Below are positions 30,033 through 38,477 of a stretch of 60,083 bases of DNA, one piece after another (positions within the stretch are counted from its first letter, which is position 1; each line of letters starts with the position of its first letter). This DNA is from Firmicutes bacterium HGW-Firmicutes-1 (lineage in GTDB: Bacteria; Bacillota; Clostridia; Lachnospirales; Vallitaleaceae), in the NCBI GenBank assembly GCA_002841625.1, contig PHAG01000010.1:1-60083 (forward strand). Reading direction: 5' to 3'. The translations under genes were made by a program, and so were the position numbers. The notes under the pieces were generated by a model. It had not been told where the DNA came from and ran no database searches. It saw only the letters and a program-made list of their open reading frames with translations.

Positions 30033-30678
30033 AATTAAGATACTAATAGCAGATGATCATCTAATGGTTCGAGAAGGATTGAAGCAATTAATAGAATTAG
30101 AAGAAGATATAGTAGTAGTAGCGCAAGCTGGAGATGGGAAAGAAGCAATTCAAAAAATAATTCAGTATGCGCCAGATGTTGTTTTACTAGATATTAATAT
30201 GCCTGTTATGAATGGTCTAGAGGTAATCAAGCATTTGAAAGCAGAAAAAATTGAAGCTAAGGTTTTGATGCTTACATTACACAATGAAGTAGAATATCTT
30301 TTCAAAGCAGTTGAAATTGGAGTAAAAGGGTATGTATTAAAGGATTCAGAAGCTGATGTCTTGATAAAAGCGATTAGAGAAGTATATAAGGGCGATTCCT
30401 ATATACAACCGAACATGGCAGCTAAGCTATTTCAAAAGATGAATGATCATGCAGAAAAAACTAGTACCTGTGAGAAACTAACGAAAAGGGAACTTGAGGT
30501 ACTTAAGCTCATTACGGAAGGTTTGTTAAACAAAGAGATTGCGCACAAGTTATGTATAAGCGAAAAGACAGTGAAAAATCATATTTCTAATATATTCAAA
30601 AAGATTGAGGTTTCAGATCGTACGCAAGCAGCGGTGTTTGCAATAAAAAATAAAGTTGTAGATGTTTTTGATAGATAA
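30025..30678 (+). CDS. NarL/DegU-type response regulator
   Basis: A 217-aa two-domain regulator. The receiver domain has acidic DDH at residues 9-11 and the phosphorylation site in VVLLDINMPVMNG (Asp about 56). The LuxR-type HTH is LTKRELEVLKLITEGLLNKEIAHKLCISEKTVKNHISNIFKK near residues 151-192. It pairs with the DegS-like kinase upstream. Targets cannot be identified; in B. subtilis DegU controls secreted enzymes and motility. Confidence 0.88.
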   Translation: MNRIKILIADDHLMVREGLKQLIELEEDIVVVAQAGDGKEAIQKIIQYAPDVVLLDINMPVMNGLEVIKHLKAEKIEAKVLMLTLHNEVEYLFKAVEIGVKGYVLKDSEADVLIKAIREVYKGDSYIQPNMAAKLFQKMNDHAEKTSTCEKLTKRELEVLKLITEGLLNKEIAHKLCISEKTVKNHISNIFKKIEVSDRTQAAVFAIKNKVVDVFDR

Positions 30679-30726
30679 ATTCATGAAAAATCAAATGAAG
30701 GGCACTTCAATAGTTAGTGTCTCGGA

Positions 30727-30914
30727 CGGTCGACAAAAGCATTTTTTCTGATAGGTGTATACATTATTGGCAGTAAATGTTCATTTTTCTGGCCTTACCC
30801 TTTGGCCGGTCGGGCGAAAAATGAACACTTACTGCCTTTCATATTCATCTAGAAGAAAAAATGCTTTTATCTCTGTTTCGTCAATTGATAATAAATTAAA
30901 TTGTCAACAATCTG
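30727..30914. repeat. Long-hairpin intergenic element, copy 2
   Basis: Conserved with copy 1 from GTCGAC (30729) to TTTCGT (30881). The inner 21-bp stem pairs around the same GGCC-rich loop, with one G-U pair replacing a G-C pair, which preserves pairing. The flanks differ from copy 1: a hairpin GGCACTTCAATAG...AGTGTCT precedes it and a near copy with a T-tract follows. Confidence 0.75.
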
Positions 30915-30915
30915 T

Positions 30916-30946
30916 GGCACTTCAATAAGAAGTGTCTTTTTATTTG
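30916..30946 (+). terminator. Terminator of the two-component operon, beyond the repeat element
   Basis: GGCACTTC and GAAGTGTC pair around AATAA and are followed by TTTTTATTTG. A similar hairpin without T-tract lies at 30701-30722, directly after the response regulator gene. Confidence 0.6.
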
Positions 30947-32160
30947 TTTCTTATAGCCGCAATAATAAAGCGTTGCACTTAATATATAAAAAGCAGATAG
31001 TAAGCCAGAACATATTATAATGTGTTTGATTGGCGAGGAGTATAGATTTTCTAGATTATACATGCATAGTATTTCCATGTACGTTCCTGCTTTCTGTATT
31101 CATTCTTGGATATATGTTATTTGTCTTGGAAGTTGAAGGTATAGAGGACGAGACGGGGATAGCTTTTTTATGCGAATTGATAAATATATTAATTGCTGTA
31201 GCTAACAATGCGGGTTTGTCGTAGGTGTTATATTAATAGAGGCATAATTGGAACGGGTACTTCTTATTTATACCAGTGTAAAGGCTTAAGCTTTCTATGA
31301 GGTTTACTAAAATAATATATTGTAACTAGTAGGGGGCTTTGTTATTAGAAATATCAAATATTACATTTAGAAATTGCTATTGAATTGCATTATTCTAAAT
31401 TTAATGATTTTCGGTGTGTATTTTAGCATTGTTTTGCAATCATGCCGATATTGGCGTTTAAAGCACTGTTTAACGGGTTTTGTAGTGTAGTGGACCTTTT
31501 ATATGTCTGATTTTATGACTTTGTATTAATTTGCCTGTTTTTTTGCATTTTTTTAAAAACCATGAATATTAAAATTAACAAGATTATTGATTACTAATTT
31601 GTTTTATAAATTTAAATTTTCTGAAAAAGTGGGAGGATAGTTTATCCATTGAATGAGAAAGTATATGTAATTAATATAAAGTATATCTTTAGATAACGTA
31701 GTATCTATTTATTCATTTTATTTTGTTTGTATAATTCAAGATATAGTCTAGTTTCTATTTTGAATAGTAGAATGTTTAGAAAATATATTCATCTTAACAT
31801 GGTGATTTTGAAACAATAGTATGTGTTTGAAGTGGTACAAACTGTATCATATATAGTGAAAACCAATTATGTATTTACTTAAAAATACATCCTAATAATA
31901 TAAATTTACTTCTATTCAAAGGGATATGTCTTTTAGAATGAATAAAATATTTCATAGATCAATTTGAATTTAATCCTTATTGCTACATATTTGTGCTCTA
32001 GTATAACGGTTGTAACCCAGATAACAAATATTTAAGTTTGTTTTTATCGCATAAAAGTAGGTACTAAAGTATATTTTTGTTGTATTAAATACGCTATTTG
32101 GGGGCCCATTTATTTTAAATGCTATAATTGGATTCTAAGGTTCACAAGTATTTGGGTTGA
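30947..32160. other. Long AT-rich stretch without a convincing gene
   Basis: Two short frames exist here: 30896-31078 minus (60 aa) and 31030-31224 plus (64 aa, TTG start, no ribosome binding site). Neither has a credible start or family, though the plus frame has a hydrophobic middle and could be a gene remnant. A perfect 8-bp hairpin ATGTATTT/AAATACAT occurs at 31869-31890. Nothing else was recognised. Confidence 0.5.
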
Positions 32161-32166
32161 AGATAA

Positions 32167-32643
32167 TTAATTTCAAGGCGAAAAATGAGCGAATATTTGA
32201 AAGCTATTTGATAAAGATATCTTTCAAGGTTCTAAGTATTAGATGAGAAAATTCATTATGTAGTTTACAGGTATTAAATAAGTTGATCAAATTCTTATAC
32301 CATTTATGTGTTTAACAAGCTCTTTTAATTCGTTAGTTATCTTATTATAAAAACGATGAGCTGGTTAAACGCCCAGAATCTATTAAGTAAGGTGTTTTAA
32401 TTATAATGTTTATGGGTTTTTAATAATCTTTTCTAATGACAAAGTTCGGATAATTAATAAGGTATTGTATGGTTTGTATGTGAACAAATTAGCTTGTTTC
32501 CAATTATTATACAGACTACATTTTCCGTTTTGATAGATATAAATATTTGTTAATAGTATGAATTTGAAAATATTTTCTCTGCAAGCAAGATGTCTTTATC
32601 AAATAGCTTTAAAATATCCGCTTATTTTTACCTTGAAATAAAT
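32167..32643. repeat. 477-bp segment bounded by ~59-bp inverted repeats
   Basis: The left arm (32167-32225) and the inverted right arm (32585-32643) share AAAGCTATTTGATAAAGA exactly and most other positions. The segment between encodes no protein. It contains a weaker inverted repeat (GTGTTTAACAAGCTC at about 32308 with GAGCTGGTTAAACGC at about 32358). It may be a decayed miniature transposable element or a structured RNA. Confidence 0.6.
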
Positions 32644-32708
32644 GAAATACATAGTATTTAATTGATATTTAAGACGCTAAATGCATTTAACCGAATAGAG
32701 ATTTTCAT

Positions 32709-32832
32709 CAGTTCCTCTTAAGTGGGGGAACTAGTTCCAACATCGGAGGGGGGTGAGTCCCCTCTGATGTGGAAGCGAAGGTTACATTTGATTACAAAAC
32801 CGTAGTAAATGCGGGGGTTTTGTAACATTGAT
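32709..32832 (+). repeat. Dispersed double-hairpin intergenic repeat, copy B
   Basis: Same block order as copy A read in its minus orientation: GTTCC...GGGGGAACTAGTTCC, then CATCGGAGGGG/CCCCTCTGATG, then GGAAGCGAAG, then ACAAAACCGTAGTAAATGCG and GGGGTTTTGTAAC. Hairpin arms differ from copy A but pairing is largely kept. It ends 1 bp before the first parS site. Confidence 0.7.
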
Positions 32833-32833
32833 A

Positions 32834-32849
32834 TGTTTCACGTGAAACA
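32834..32849. promoter_or_regulatory. parS: parS centromere site 1
   Basis: TGTTTCACGTGAAACA, an exact match to the consensus parS 16-mer bound by Spo0J/ParB. It lies 315 bp upstream of parA. Confidence 0.95.
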
Positions 32850-33002
32850 TTTTATCTGTTCCAATCTGTTCATGGTGGTTTTGTCGGCTATAATACTTTG
32901 TTAGGAATAATGAGAATCATAGCTTGAAGTCCATGATAACGCACCTTTATTGTGTGCTTGACATCACTCCTAACTAATTATAAGGAGAAATGCATTAAAA
33001 AA

Positions 33003-33018
33003 TGTTTCACGTGAAACA
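33003..33018. promoter_or_regulatory. parS: parS centromere site 2
   Basis: A second exact TGTTTCACGTGAAACA, 169 bp from site 1 and 131 bp before the parA start, so bound ParB could spread over the parAB promoter. Confidence 0.95.
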
Positions 33019-33097
33019 TTTTAAATAAAATTAAGCGTAAAATTGACGCAAAAAAAGCAAAAACTAAGGCAAAGAAGTGGTTAATTGAAAACGAATG

Positions 33098-33106
33098 TGC
33101 TATAAT
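33098..33106 (+). promoter_or_regulatory. Extended -10 promoter candidate of parAB
   Basis: TGCTATAAT matches an extended -10 element (TGnTATAAT), 42 bp before the parA ATG. The -35 region is weak. A TTGACA near 32959 could belong to another promoter. Confidence 0.45.
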
Positions 33107-33148
33107 AATAAAAGGTACAATTGACATATTAGGAGGAAGTAGCATATA

Positions 33149-33979
33149 ATGGGTAGAATTATTGCTGTGGCAAATCAAAAAGGTGGAGTGGGTAAAACTA
33201 CAACAACAGTGAACTTGTCAGCATGTTTAGCTGAAAAGGGAAAGAAAGTCCTTACTGTAGATATAGATCCACAAGGAAATACAACAAGAGGTTTAGGCAT
33301 TGATAAGAAAAAAATAAATGAACAAAAGAAAACAATGTATGAGTTACTTCTTGGTGAAATATCAATTGAAGATTGTCTCCTAACCAATTTGATTGAAAAC
33401 CTATCAGTAATACCAGCGGATGTTGACTTAGCGGGTGCAGAAATTGAGTTAATAGGCACAGAAAGCAGTAGCTTTACTCTAAAAACTGAACTCGACAGAA
33501 TCAAAAACTCTTATGATTTTATTATAATTGATTGCCCTCCATCCCTTAGCATACTAACGGTAAATGCATTAACTGCAGCTGATACTGTTCTTGTTCCGAT
33601 ACAATGTGAGTTTTTTGCACTCGAGGGGTTATCTCAATTGATGTATACAATAAATCTTATTCAGAAAAGATTAAATCCGCATTTGGAAATTGAGGGTGTT
33701 GTATTCACTATGTATGATGCAAGAACGAATCTATCTATTCAAGTTGTAGATGAAGTGAAAAAAAAGCTAAGAAAAACCAACATCTACAAATCAATAATTC
33801 CTAGAAATGTTCGACTTGGCGAAGCGCCTAGTCATGGACTTCCAATAAATTTGTATGACCCTACATCAAAAGGGGCTGAAAGTTATAGACTACTTGCGGA
33901 TGAAGTAATTGAAAGAGAGGAAAAGAAGAATGACGACAAAAAGAAAGGGTTTGGGAAAAGGTTTATCCGCTCTTATTGA
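33149..33979 (+). CDS. parA: Chromosome partitioning ATPase ParA (Soj)
   Basis: A 276-aa ParA ATPase. The deviant Walker [17 protein letters not shown] is at residues 9-24, with the signature lysine in KGGVGK. Walker A' is VDIDPQGN and Walker B is [11 protein letters not shown]. The C-terminus ends in a highly charged [18 protein letters not shown] tail that overlaps parB by about 50 bp in a different frame. AGGAGG precedes the ATG. It acts with ParB and parS in origin segregation and regulates DnaA in B. subtilis. Confidence 0.95.
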   Translation: MGRIIAVANQKGGVGKTTTTVNLSACLAEKGKKVLTVDIDPQGNTTRGLGIDKKKINEQKKTMYELLLGEISIEDCLLTNLIENLSVIPADVDLAGAEIELIGTESSSFTLKTELDRIKNSYDFIIIDCPPSLSILTVNALTAADTVLVPIQCEFFALEGLSQLMYTINLIQKRLNPHLEIEGVVFTMYDARTNLSIQVVDEVKKKLRKTNIYKSIIPRNVRLGEAPSHGLPINLYDPTSKGAESYRLLADEVIEREEKKNDDKKKGFGKRFIRSY

Positions 33980-34817
33980 GGATGACCTAGAGGAAAAGAT
34001 ATTAGAACAAAACAATAATGGCGTTATATATCTTAAAACTTCAGACGTTGAACCGAATAGAGAACAACCAAGAAAGACATTCAATGAAGATTCATTGCAT
34101 GAGCTAGCTGAATCTATAAAGTTGTATGGAATCATTCAGCCATTAATAGTTACTAAGAAGGAAAATTATTTTGAAATTATTGCAGGAGAAAGAAGATGGA
34201 GAGCATCTAAGATTGCTGGACTGAAAGAGATTCCAGTAGTAATAAAAGATTTTACACAAGAAGAAATTTTAGCAGTATCTCTAATTGAGAACATTCAAAG
34301 AGAAAATCTGAATCCTATTGAAGAAGCCTTGGCATATCAAAGACTATTAACAGAGTTTATGCTGAAGCAAGATGATATTGCAGAAAGAGTATCAAAGAGT
34401 AGATCAGCTATAGCAAATATTATGAGATTACTCAATTTAGATAATCGTGTTCAACAAATGATAATTGATGAAATGATATCAAGTGGTCACGCAAGAACAT
34501 TATTAGCGCTTGAAGATAAGCAGACTCAATATGAATTAGCGTATAAAATATTTGATGAAAAATTAAGTGTTAGAGAAACAGAAAAACTAATCAAAAGCAT
34601 TATGAAACCATCTGCTAAAAAACAAAAAACCATCGAAAATATGGATATGCTAGAACCAATATATCGAGAAATGGAAAAGAACATACAAGAGATACTGGGG
34701 ACAAAGGTAACTATTAATAGAAAGAATGAGCATAAAGGTAATATTGAAATTGAGTATTTTTCAATGGAAGAGTTAGAGAGAATTTCAGATTTGTTATCAA
34801 TAATAAAAGCAAATTAA
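33930..34817 (+). CDS. parB: Chromosome partitioning protein ParB (Spo0J)
   Basis: A 295-aa CTP-dependent DNA clamp that loads at parS. The N-terminus [16 protein letters not shown] is typical of ParB and interacts with ParA. The CTP-binding region has [24 protein letters not shown] and [14 protein letters not shown]. The HTH is [23 protein letters not shown]. The start is ATG 33930 with AGAGAGG upstream; a frame start at 33909 is less likely. It is adjacent to parA and downstream of two perfect parS sites, which distinguishes it from Noc at 26 kb. Confidence 0.95.
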   Translation: MTTKRKGLGKGLSALIEDDLEEKILEQNNNGVIYLKTSDVEPNREQPRKTFNEDSLHELAESIKLYGIIQPLIVTKKENYFEIIAGERRWRASKIAGLKEIPVVIKDFTQEEILAVSLIENIQRENLNPIEEALAYQRLLTEFMLKQDDIAERVSKSRSAIANIMRLLNLDNRVQQMIIDEMISSGHARTLLALEDKQTQYELAYKIFDEKLSVRETEKLIKSIMKPSAKKQKTIENMDMLEPIYREMEKNIQEILGTKVTINRKNEHKGNIEIEYFSMEELERISDLLSIIKAN

Positions 34818-34975
34818 TATTTGACAATCACCGATAAAAGTCGAACAGAAATGTTCTAGTTACACAACAGGCATTGTTATAAATACGTGCGATCTATATT
34901 TTATTTGCTTGTAAAATCAAAAAATGAGAATACTGTATAGTGAAAATATAATCATTATTACTAAGGAGATTTACA

Positions 34976-35479
34976 ATGGAAACTGTTACATATTTAATGA
35001 GCAATTATGGTTTAGAAATAATAATTGGAACATACTCATTTCTAGCCCTATTGTTTATATTATTAATTATTCAAATGGTTAAAACTTCCAAGCTTAAAAA
35101 AAGGTATAATTTAATGTTTAAAGGTGAAAAAGTCCAAAATGTTGAAGAAATGTTATTAATGCATAAAATTGAGGTAGATAAGGTAATAAATACTCATGCA
35201 GATATTAAATCTAACATATCGAATATGCAAAAAGCATTAACAACGGCATATTCAAAATCATCTATTTATAGATATGATGCGTTCTCGGGGTTATCAGGAA
35301 AGTTAAGTTTTGTATATGTATTATTAGATTCAACAAATTCGGGACTTATATTAAATGGTATTTATAGCAGCGAAGGCCATTATTTATACATTAAAGATGT
35401 AGTTAATGGGAAGACGGAAAAAGAATTGTCAAAAGAAGAAAGATTAACATTAGATAAAGTAATGAATACGAATAACTAA
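34976..35479 (+). CDS. DUF4446 family membrane protein
   Basis: A 167-aa protein with one N-terminal transmembrane helix (about residues 13-34), a coiled-coil-like stretch and a C-terminal domain with the DUF4446 pattern: IYRYDAFSGLSGKLSFVYVLLDSTNSGLILNGIYSSEGHYLYIKDV. The family is common next to parB in Clostridia, and its function is not known. It lies 158 bp after parB, probably with its own promoter. Confidence 0.8.
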   Translation: METVTYLMSNYGLEIIIGTYSFLALLFILLIIQMVKTSKLKKRYNLMFKGEKVQNVEEMLLMHKIEVDKVINTHADIKSNISNMQKALTTAYSKSSIYRYDAFSGLSGKLSFVYVLLDSTNSGLILNGIYSSEGHYLYIKDVVNGKTEKELSKEERLTLDKVMNTNN

Positions 35480-35502
35480 TTATTGTAATGTAGGAGGCAC
35501 AC

Positions 35503-36300
35503 TTGTCATATAAATTATTAGCAATAGATTTAGACGATACATTATTAAATGATAATTTAGAAATAAGCAGAACCAATCTTGACGCATTAAAGTATGCCTT
35601 AGACAAGGGAGTGAAACTGGTACTTTGTACGGGAAGGCCTACCCAGTCTGTAAGTAAATATATTGAAGCAATTGAAGGCTATGGAAGTGAAGATTTTGCA
35701 ATCGTGTTTAATGGATCAATAATTACGTCTGCCAAGGGAGAGGTAATTTTTAGAAAATATATAAACAAGGAATTGTTAGAAAAGCTAGTAGATATAGGTA
35801 GAGCAGAGGATGTAGATATACAGATCTATAATGATAGAGAGCTTCTTGTAGAAAAATATACAAACAGAATCAAAGATTATGAAAATTTATCAGGTATGAA
35901 GGCGAAACATATAGAAGATTTAAAGAATGAGCAAATGAGTATAAAAGTTCTATATAATTGCACAGACACATCTAAGCTTGATAGAATAAAAGCGAAAATT
36001 GAATGCGAATTAAAAAATGAAGTATTTGTATTTTATTCAAAAAAAGCATATTTAGAGGTTTTGTGTAATGAAGGAAACAAGGGTATTGCGCTCGAGTATT
36101 TAGCAAATAAGTTATCAATAACTAGAGAACAAGTTATTGCGATTGGTGATAGCGAAAATGATATTTATATGCTTGAATTCGCGGGATTAGCAATATGTAT
36201 GAAAAACGGCAGAGAGACAGTTAAAGCTATTGCAGATTACATTACTCAAAATACGAATAATGAGAACGGAGTTGCCGAAGCTATATATAAGTTTATTTAA
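35503..36300 (+). CDS. Cof-type HAD-superfamily phosphatase
   Basis: A 265-aa haloacid dehalogenase hydrolase of the IIB (Cof) type. Motif I is DLDDTLLND (nucleophile Asp about residue 9), motif II CTGRPT, a conserved lysine lies in GNKGIALEYL, and motif IV is GDSENDIYML. Likely substrates are sugar phosphates or nucleotide cofactors, not resolved here. The start codon is TTG with AGGAGG six nucleotides upstream. Confidence 0.88.
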   Translation: MSYKLLAIDLDDTLLNDNLEISRTNLDALKYALDKGVKLVLCTGRPTQSVSKYIEAIEGYGSEDFAIVFNGSIITSAKGEVIFRKYINKELLEKLVDIGRAEDVDIQIYNDRELLVEKYTNRIKDYENLSGMKAKHIEDLKNEQMSIKVLYNCTDTSKLDRIKAKIECELKNEVFVFYSKKAYLEVLCNEGNKGIALEYLANKLSITREQVIAIGDSENDIYMLEFAGLAICMKNGRETVKAIADYITQNTNNENGVAEAIYKFI

Positions 36301-36407
36301 AAATATATAGTTACTATGAAAGTGAAAAGCACATCCGATAATTAAGATATTGAACATGAATAAAGATGATCTTTTTCATTAAGAGATAGTGACAAAAAAT
36401 TACAAAT

Positions 36408-36423
36408 TATTTCCTGGGAAATA
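36408..36423. promoter_or_regulatory. Second Noc-binding-site-like palindrome
   Basis: TATTTCCTGGGAAATA, identical to the site at 26005-26020; the identity extends left (ACAAAT). It lies in an intergenic gap 10.4 kb from noc, consistent with Noc sites dispersed on the chromosome. Confidence 0.7.
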
Positions 36424-36449
36424 AAAACCTGCGCAATGAAACGCAGGTT
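36423..36449 (-). terminator. Hairpin with T-tract on the minus strand
   Basis: AACCTGCG and CGCAGGTT form an 8-bp stem around an 8-nt loop; on the minus strand TTTTT follows. No minus-strand gene lies upstream, so its purpose is unclear. Confidence 0.4.
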
Positions 36450-36611
36450 GAGGGGGGTATTAGATGTTATTGTACCAATTTAATAAAAAATGTGGTACAA
36501 TCGTAGTATAACCTTTCTAGCAATATTTATTCAGGAAGCGTGCAAATTAAATAAGCATGAGAAACAGTGGGGCCGACAGGGCTATCATATTAACTGGTGT
36601 AGGTGATATAA

Positions 36612-37676
36612 ATGAGAAGAGTATTCGTAGATAATTTAAAAGGAACAGAAATATTAGCTAAACCAATATACACTAAGAATGATATGATTTTGCTATCCCA
36701 AGGTATTAGGGTGAAAAAATCATACGTTGGAAAATTAAAGGAATTGGGGATAGACTATATTTATATTGAGGATGCAATATCTGAAGGTATTGAAATTGAA
36801 GATTTTATCGATGAGCGTACAAGAGACCTTTGTAAAAAAGAAGTTAAAAATGTTTTGGAAAAATTCTCTACGTCAGGTAAAGTTGAACTAGATGCTATAG
36901 CACAAGTAGCACAAACTGTAATTGAAGACATTCTATCTAATAAAGAAGTTCTTGTAAATATTTCTGATATTAGAAGAGAAGATGAATATACATACTCACA
37001 TAGTGTTAACGTATGTAGTCTCTCTGTCTTAACCGCAATAAAAAGAGGATACTCACCTGAGAAGGCAAGAGACTTAGCAATTGGTGCATTGCTTCATGAT
37101 TTAGGAAAAGTATTAATACCAGATGAAATATTAAATAAAGAAACAGGGTTAAGTGCTCAGGAAAAGGAAATATTTAAGCAGCATGTAATACATGGGTATG
37201 AAGCAGTAAAAGATGAAGTGTGGCTGAGTGCTATTTCAAAGGTTGTAATATTGACACATCATGAAAGACTTGATGGAAGTGGATATCCATTTGGATGGAC
37301 AGGAGACAAGATACATGACTCAGCTAAAATAGTTGCGATATGTGATGTGTTTGATACAATGACGAATAGAAGATCTAATAGGGATGCCTACAAAATATAT
37401 GAAGTGATTGAGTACTTAACTGCAATGAAGGGTGTTATATTTGATCAAGAAATTGTAAATACATTTACCAATCACATAGCTGTTTATCCATCAGGATCAG
37501 GAGTAATTACCAACAGAGGGGATTATTGTATCGTTATCAAACAAAATAATACCCTTACTACTAGACCTATCATTAGACTAATAAAAAATTCTAATGGCGA
37601 ACCATATGAAAATATGAAAGAATTAGATTTGGCAACGGAAACTACACTATTTATAGTAGACACATACGAAATCTAA
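36612..37676 (+). CDS. HD-GYP domain protein, probable cyclic-di-GMP phosphodiesterase
   Basis: A 354-aa soluble protein. The first ~110 residues (VDNLKGTEILAKPIYTKND...) resemble the N-terminal domain often fused to HD-GYP in Clostridia. The catalytic HD-GYP domain has all key elements: YTYSHSVNV, LLHDLGKVLIPDEILNK (the HD pair), a histidine in KQHVIHGYEAV, and HHERLDGSGYP (HHE and GYP motifs). It should hydrolyse cyclic di-GMP. GGTGAT precedes the ATG, and a strong hairpin ends the gene. Confidence 0.88.
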   Translation: MRRVFVDNLKGTEILAKPIYTKNDMILLSQGIRVKKSYVGKLKELGIDYIYIEDAISEGIEIEDFIDERTRDLCKKEVKNVLEKFSTSGKVELDAIAQVAQTVIEDILSNKEVLVNISDIRREDEYTYSHSVNVCSLSVLTAIKRGYSPEKARDLAIGALLHDLGKVLIPDEILNKETGLSAQEKEIFKQHVIHGYEAVKDEVWLSAISKVVILTHHERLDGSGYPFGWTGDKIHDSAKIVAICDVFDTMTNRRSNRDAYKIYEVIEYLTAMKGVIFDQEIVNTFTNHIAVYPSGSGVITNRGDYCIVIKQNNTLTTRPIIRLIKNSNGEPYENMKELDLATETTLFIVDTYEI

Positions 37677-37709
37677 AACAAGGGAACATGTATGCGTGTT
37701 CCCTTGTTA
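37677..37709 (+). terminator. Hairpin after the HD-GYP gene
   Basis: AACAAGGGAACA and TGTTCCCTTGTT form a perfect 12-bp stem directly after the stop codon. The T-tract is weak (AGTTCT). Confidence 0.6.
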
Positions 37710-38044
37710 GTTCTAAAAATAAGATAATACGATAGTACGAATATAAATAAGCAAGAAAAACTAGGAAGAAAAATTATGTGTGAAAACATAAACACATGTT
37801 CCTTTTAGACACTCCGATTAATAAGTTTTTTCACATAGAGCAAAATAATTATTTATTATTGAATTAATATTATTACTTGAGATAAATCATCTTTAATAAA
37901 TCTGTTTTGTAAGATTTCTTTTCACAATCTAAATCATAATAAGGTTTAATCAATGGTGGGCAAGTATTTATATCATGTGCTCATACAACTTTTTAGATAC
38001 AATAACAGAAAAAACATATACCAGTACATATTTAAAAATATTTA

Positions 38045-38073
38045 TTGAAAAATAAATTCTAATAGATTATAAT
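38045..38073 (+). promoter_or_regulatory. Sigma-A promoter of the serS leader
   Basis: TTGAAA (38045-38050), 17-bp spacer, TATAAT (38068-38073), placing the transcript start near 38080 just before the T-box leader. Confidence 0.7.
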
Positions 38074-38089
38074 AAGAACAGATAAATTG

Positions 38090-38305
38090 ACGTTGATAGA
38101 AGCTAAGATTATTGTATCACTTAAGAGAGTCGATGGTTGGTGAGAATCGATGTGACATATAATCCCTCTACTTCTGGAGTTGCCGATGAAAATCGGAAGG
38201 GTTGTATCCTTTATAATACATCAGAGAGGCCGATTAGGCAATTTGGGTGGCAACGCGGAACTTTTTCGTCCCATATATTTATATGGTGGCGTAGAGGTTT
38301 TTTTT
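38090..38305 (+). ncRNA. T-box riboswitch of serS
   Basis: The T-box sequence GGGTGGCAACGCGG is at 38245-38258. It can form the antiterminator when uncharged tRNA binds. The alternative terminator (38267-38305) has CGTC-CCATATA pairing with TATATGG-GGCG and an eight-T tail. Stem I features (AGAGAG...GGTGAGAA...CCCTCT, 38124-38169) precede it. A serine codon TCT occurs in ACTTCTGGAG near 38173, about where a specifier is expected, but I could not fold stem I well enough to be sure. The leader should turn serS on when tRNA-Ser is uncharged. Confidence 0.9.
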
Positions 38306-38477
38306 ATGTTCCAGGAAGCACAAAAAGTAAGACAATGTAAAGGATATAATACACGAACAAGCGCTTTCATTCCTTACAGAATAAGTTCTGCATAAGTAAC
38401 TAGAAAAGAGACAGATAGGTAACGTGAATTTACATGCTTCACAACCATTTGTGATTAATGAATAGGAGAAAAAAACA

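Larger units (their letters stand above)
36301..36611. other. HAD to HD-GYP spacer holding a Noc-type site and a hairpin
   Basis: Apart from the Noc-type box (36408-36423) and the hairpin next to it, a leader precedes the HD-GYP gene. I looked for a cyclic-di-GMP riboswitch core and did not find one. Confidence 0.5.

Noticed and set aside
30896-31224. Two short overlapping frames (60 aa minus, 64 aa plus)
   Set aside because: No ribosome binding site, opposite strands over the same DNA and no family resemblance; the minus frame also begins inside the distal flank of the repeat element.
32978-33178. Minus-strand frame of 66 aa across parS
   Set aside because: It overlaps the second parS site and the start of parA, with no start signal.
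36440-36611. Possible cyclic-di-GMP riboswitch before the HD-GYP gene
   Set aside because: The leader has short G-rich phrases, but neither the conserved cores nor the expected hairpin arrangement of the known c-di-GMP riboswitch classes could be found.
38137-38395. Two overlapping plus-strand frames of about 70 aa upstream of serS
   Set aside because: They run through the T-box riboswitch and its terminator and have no ribosome binding sites.
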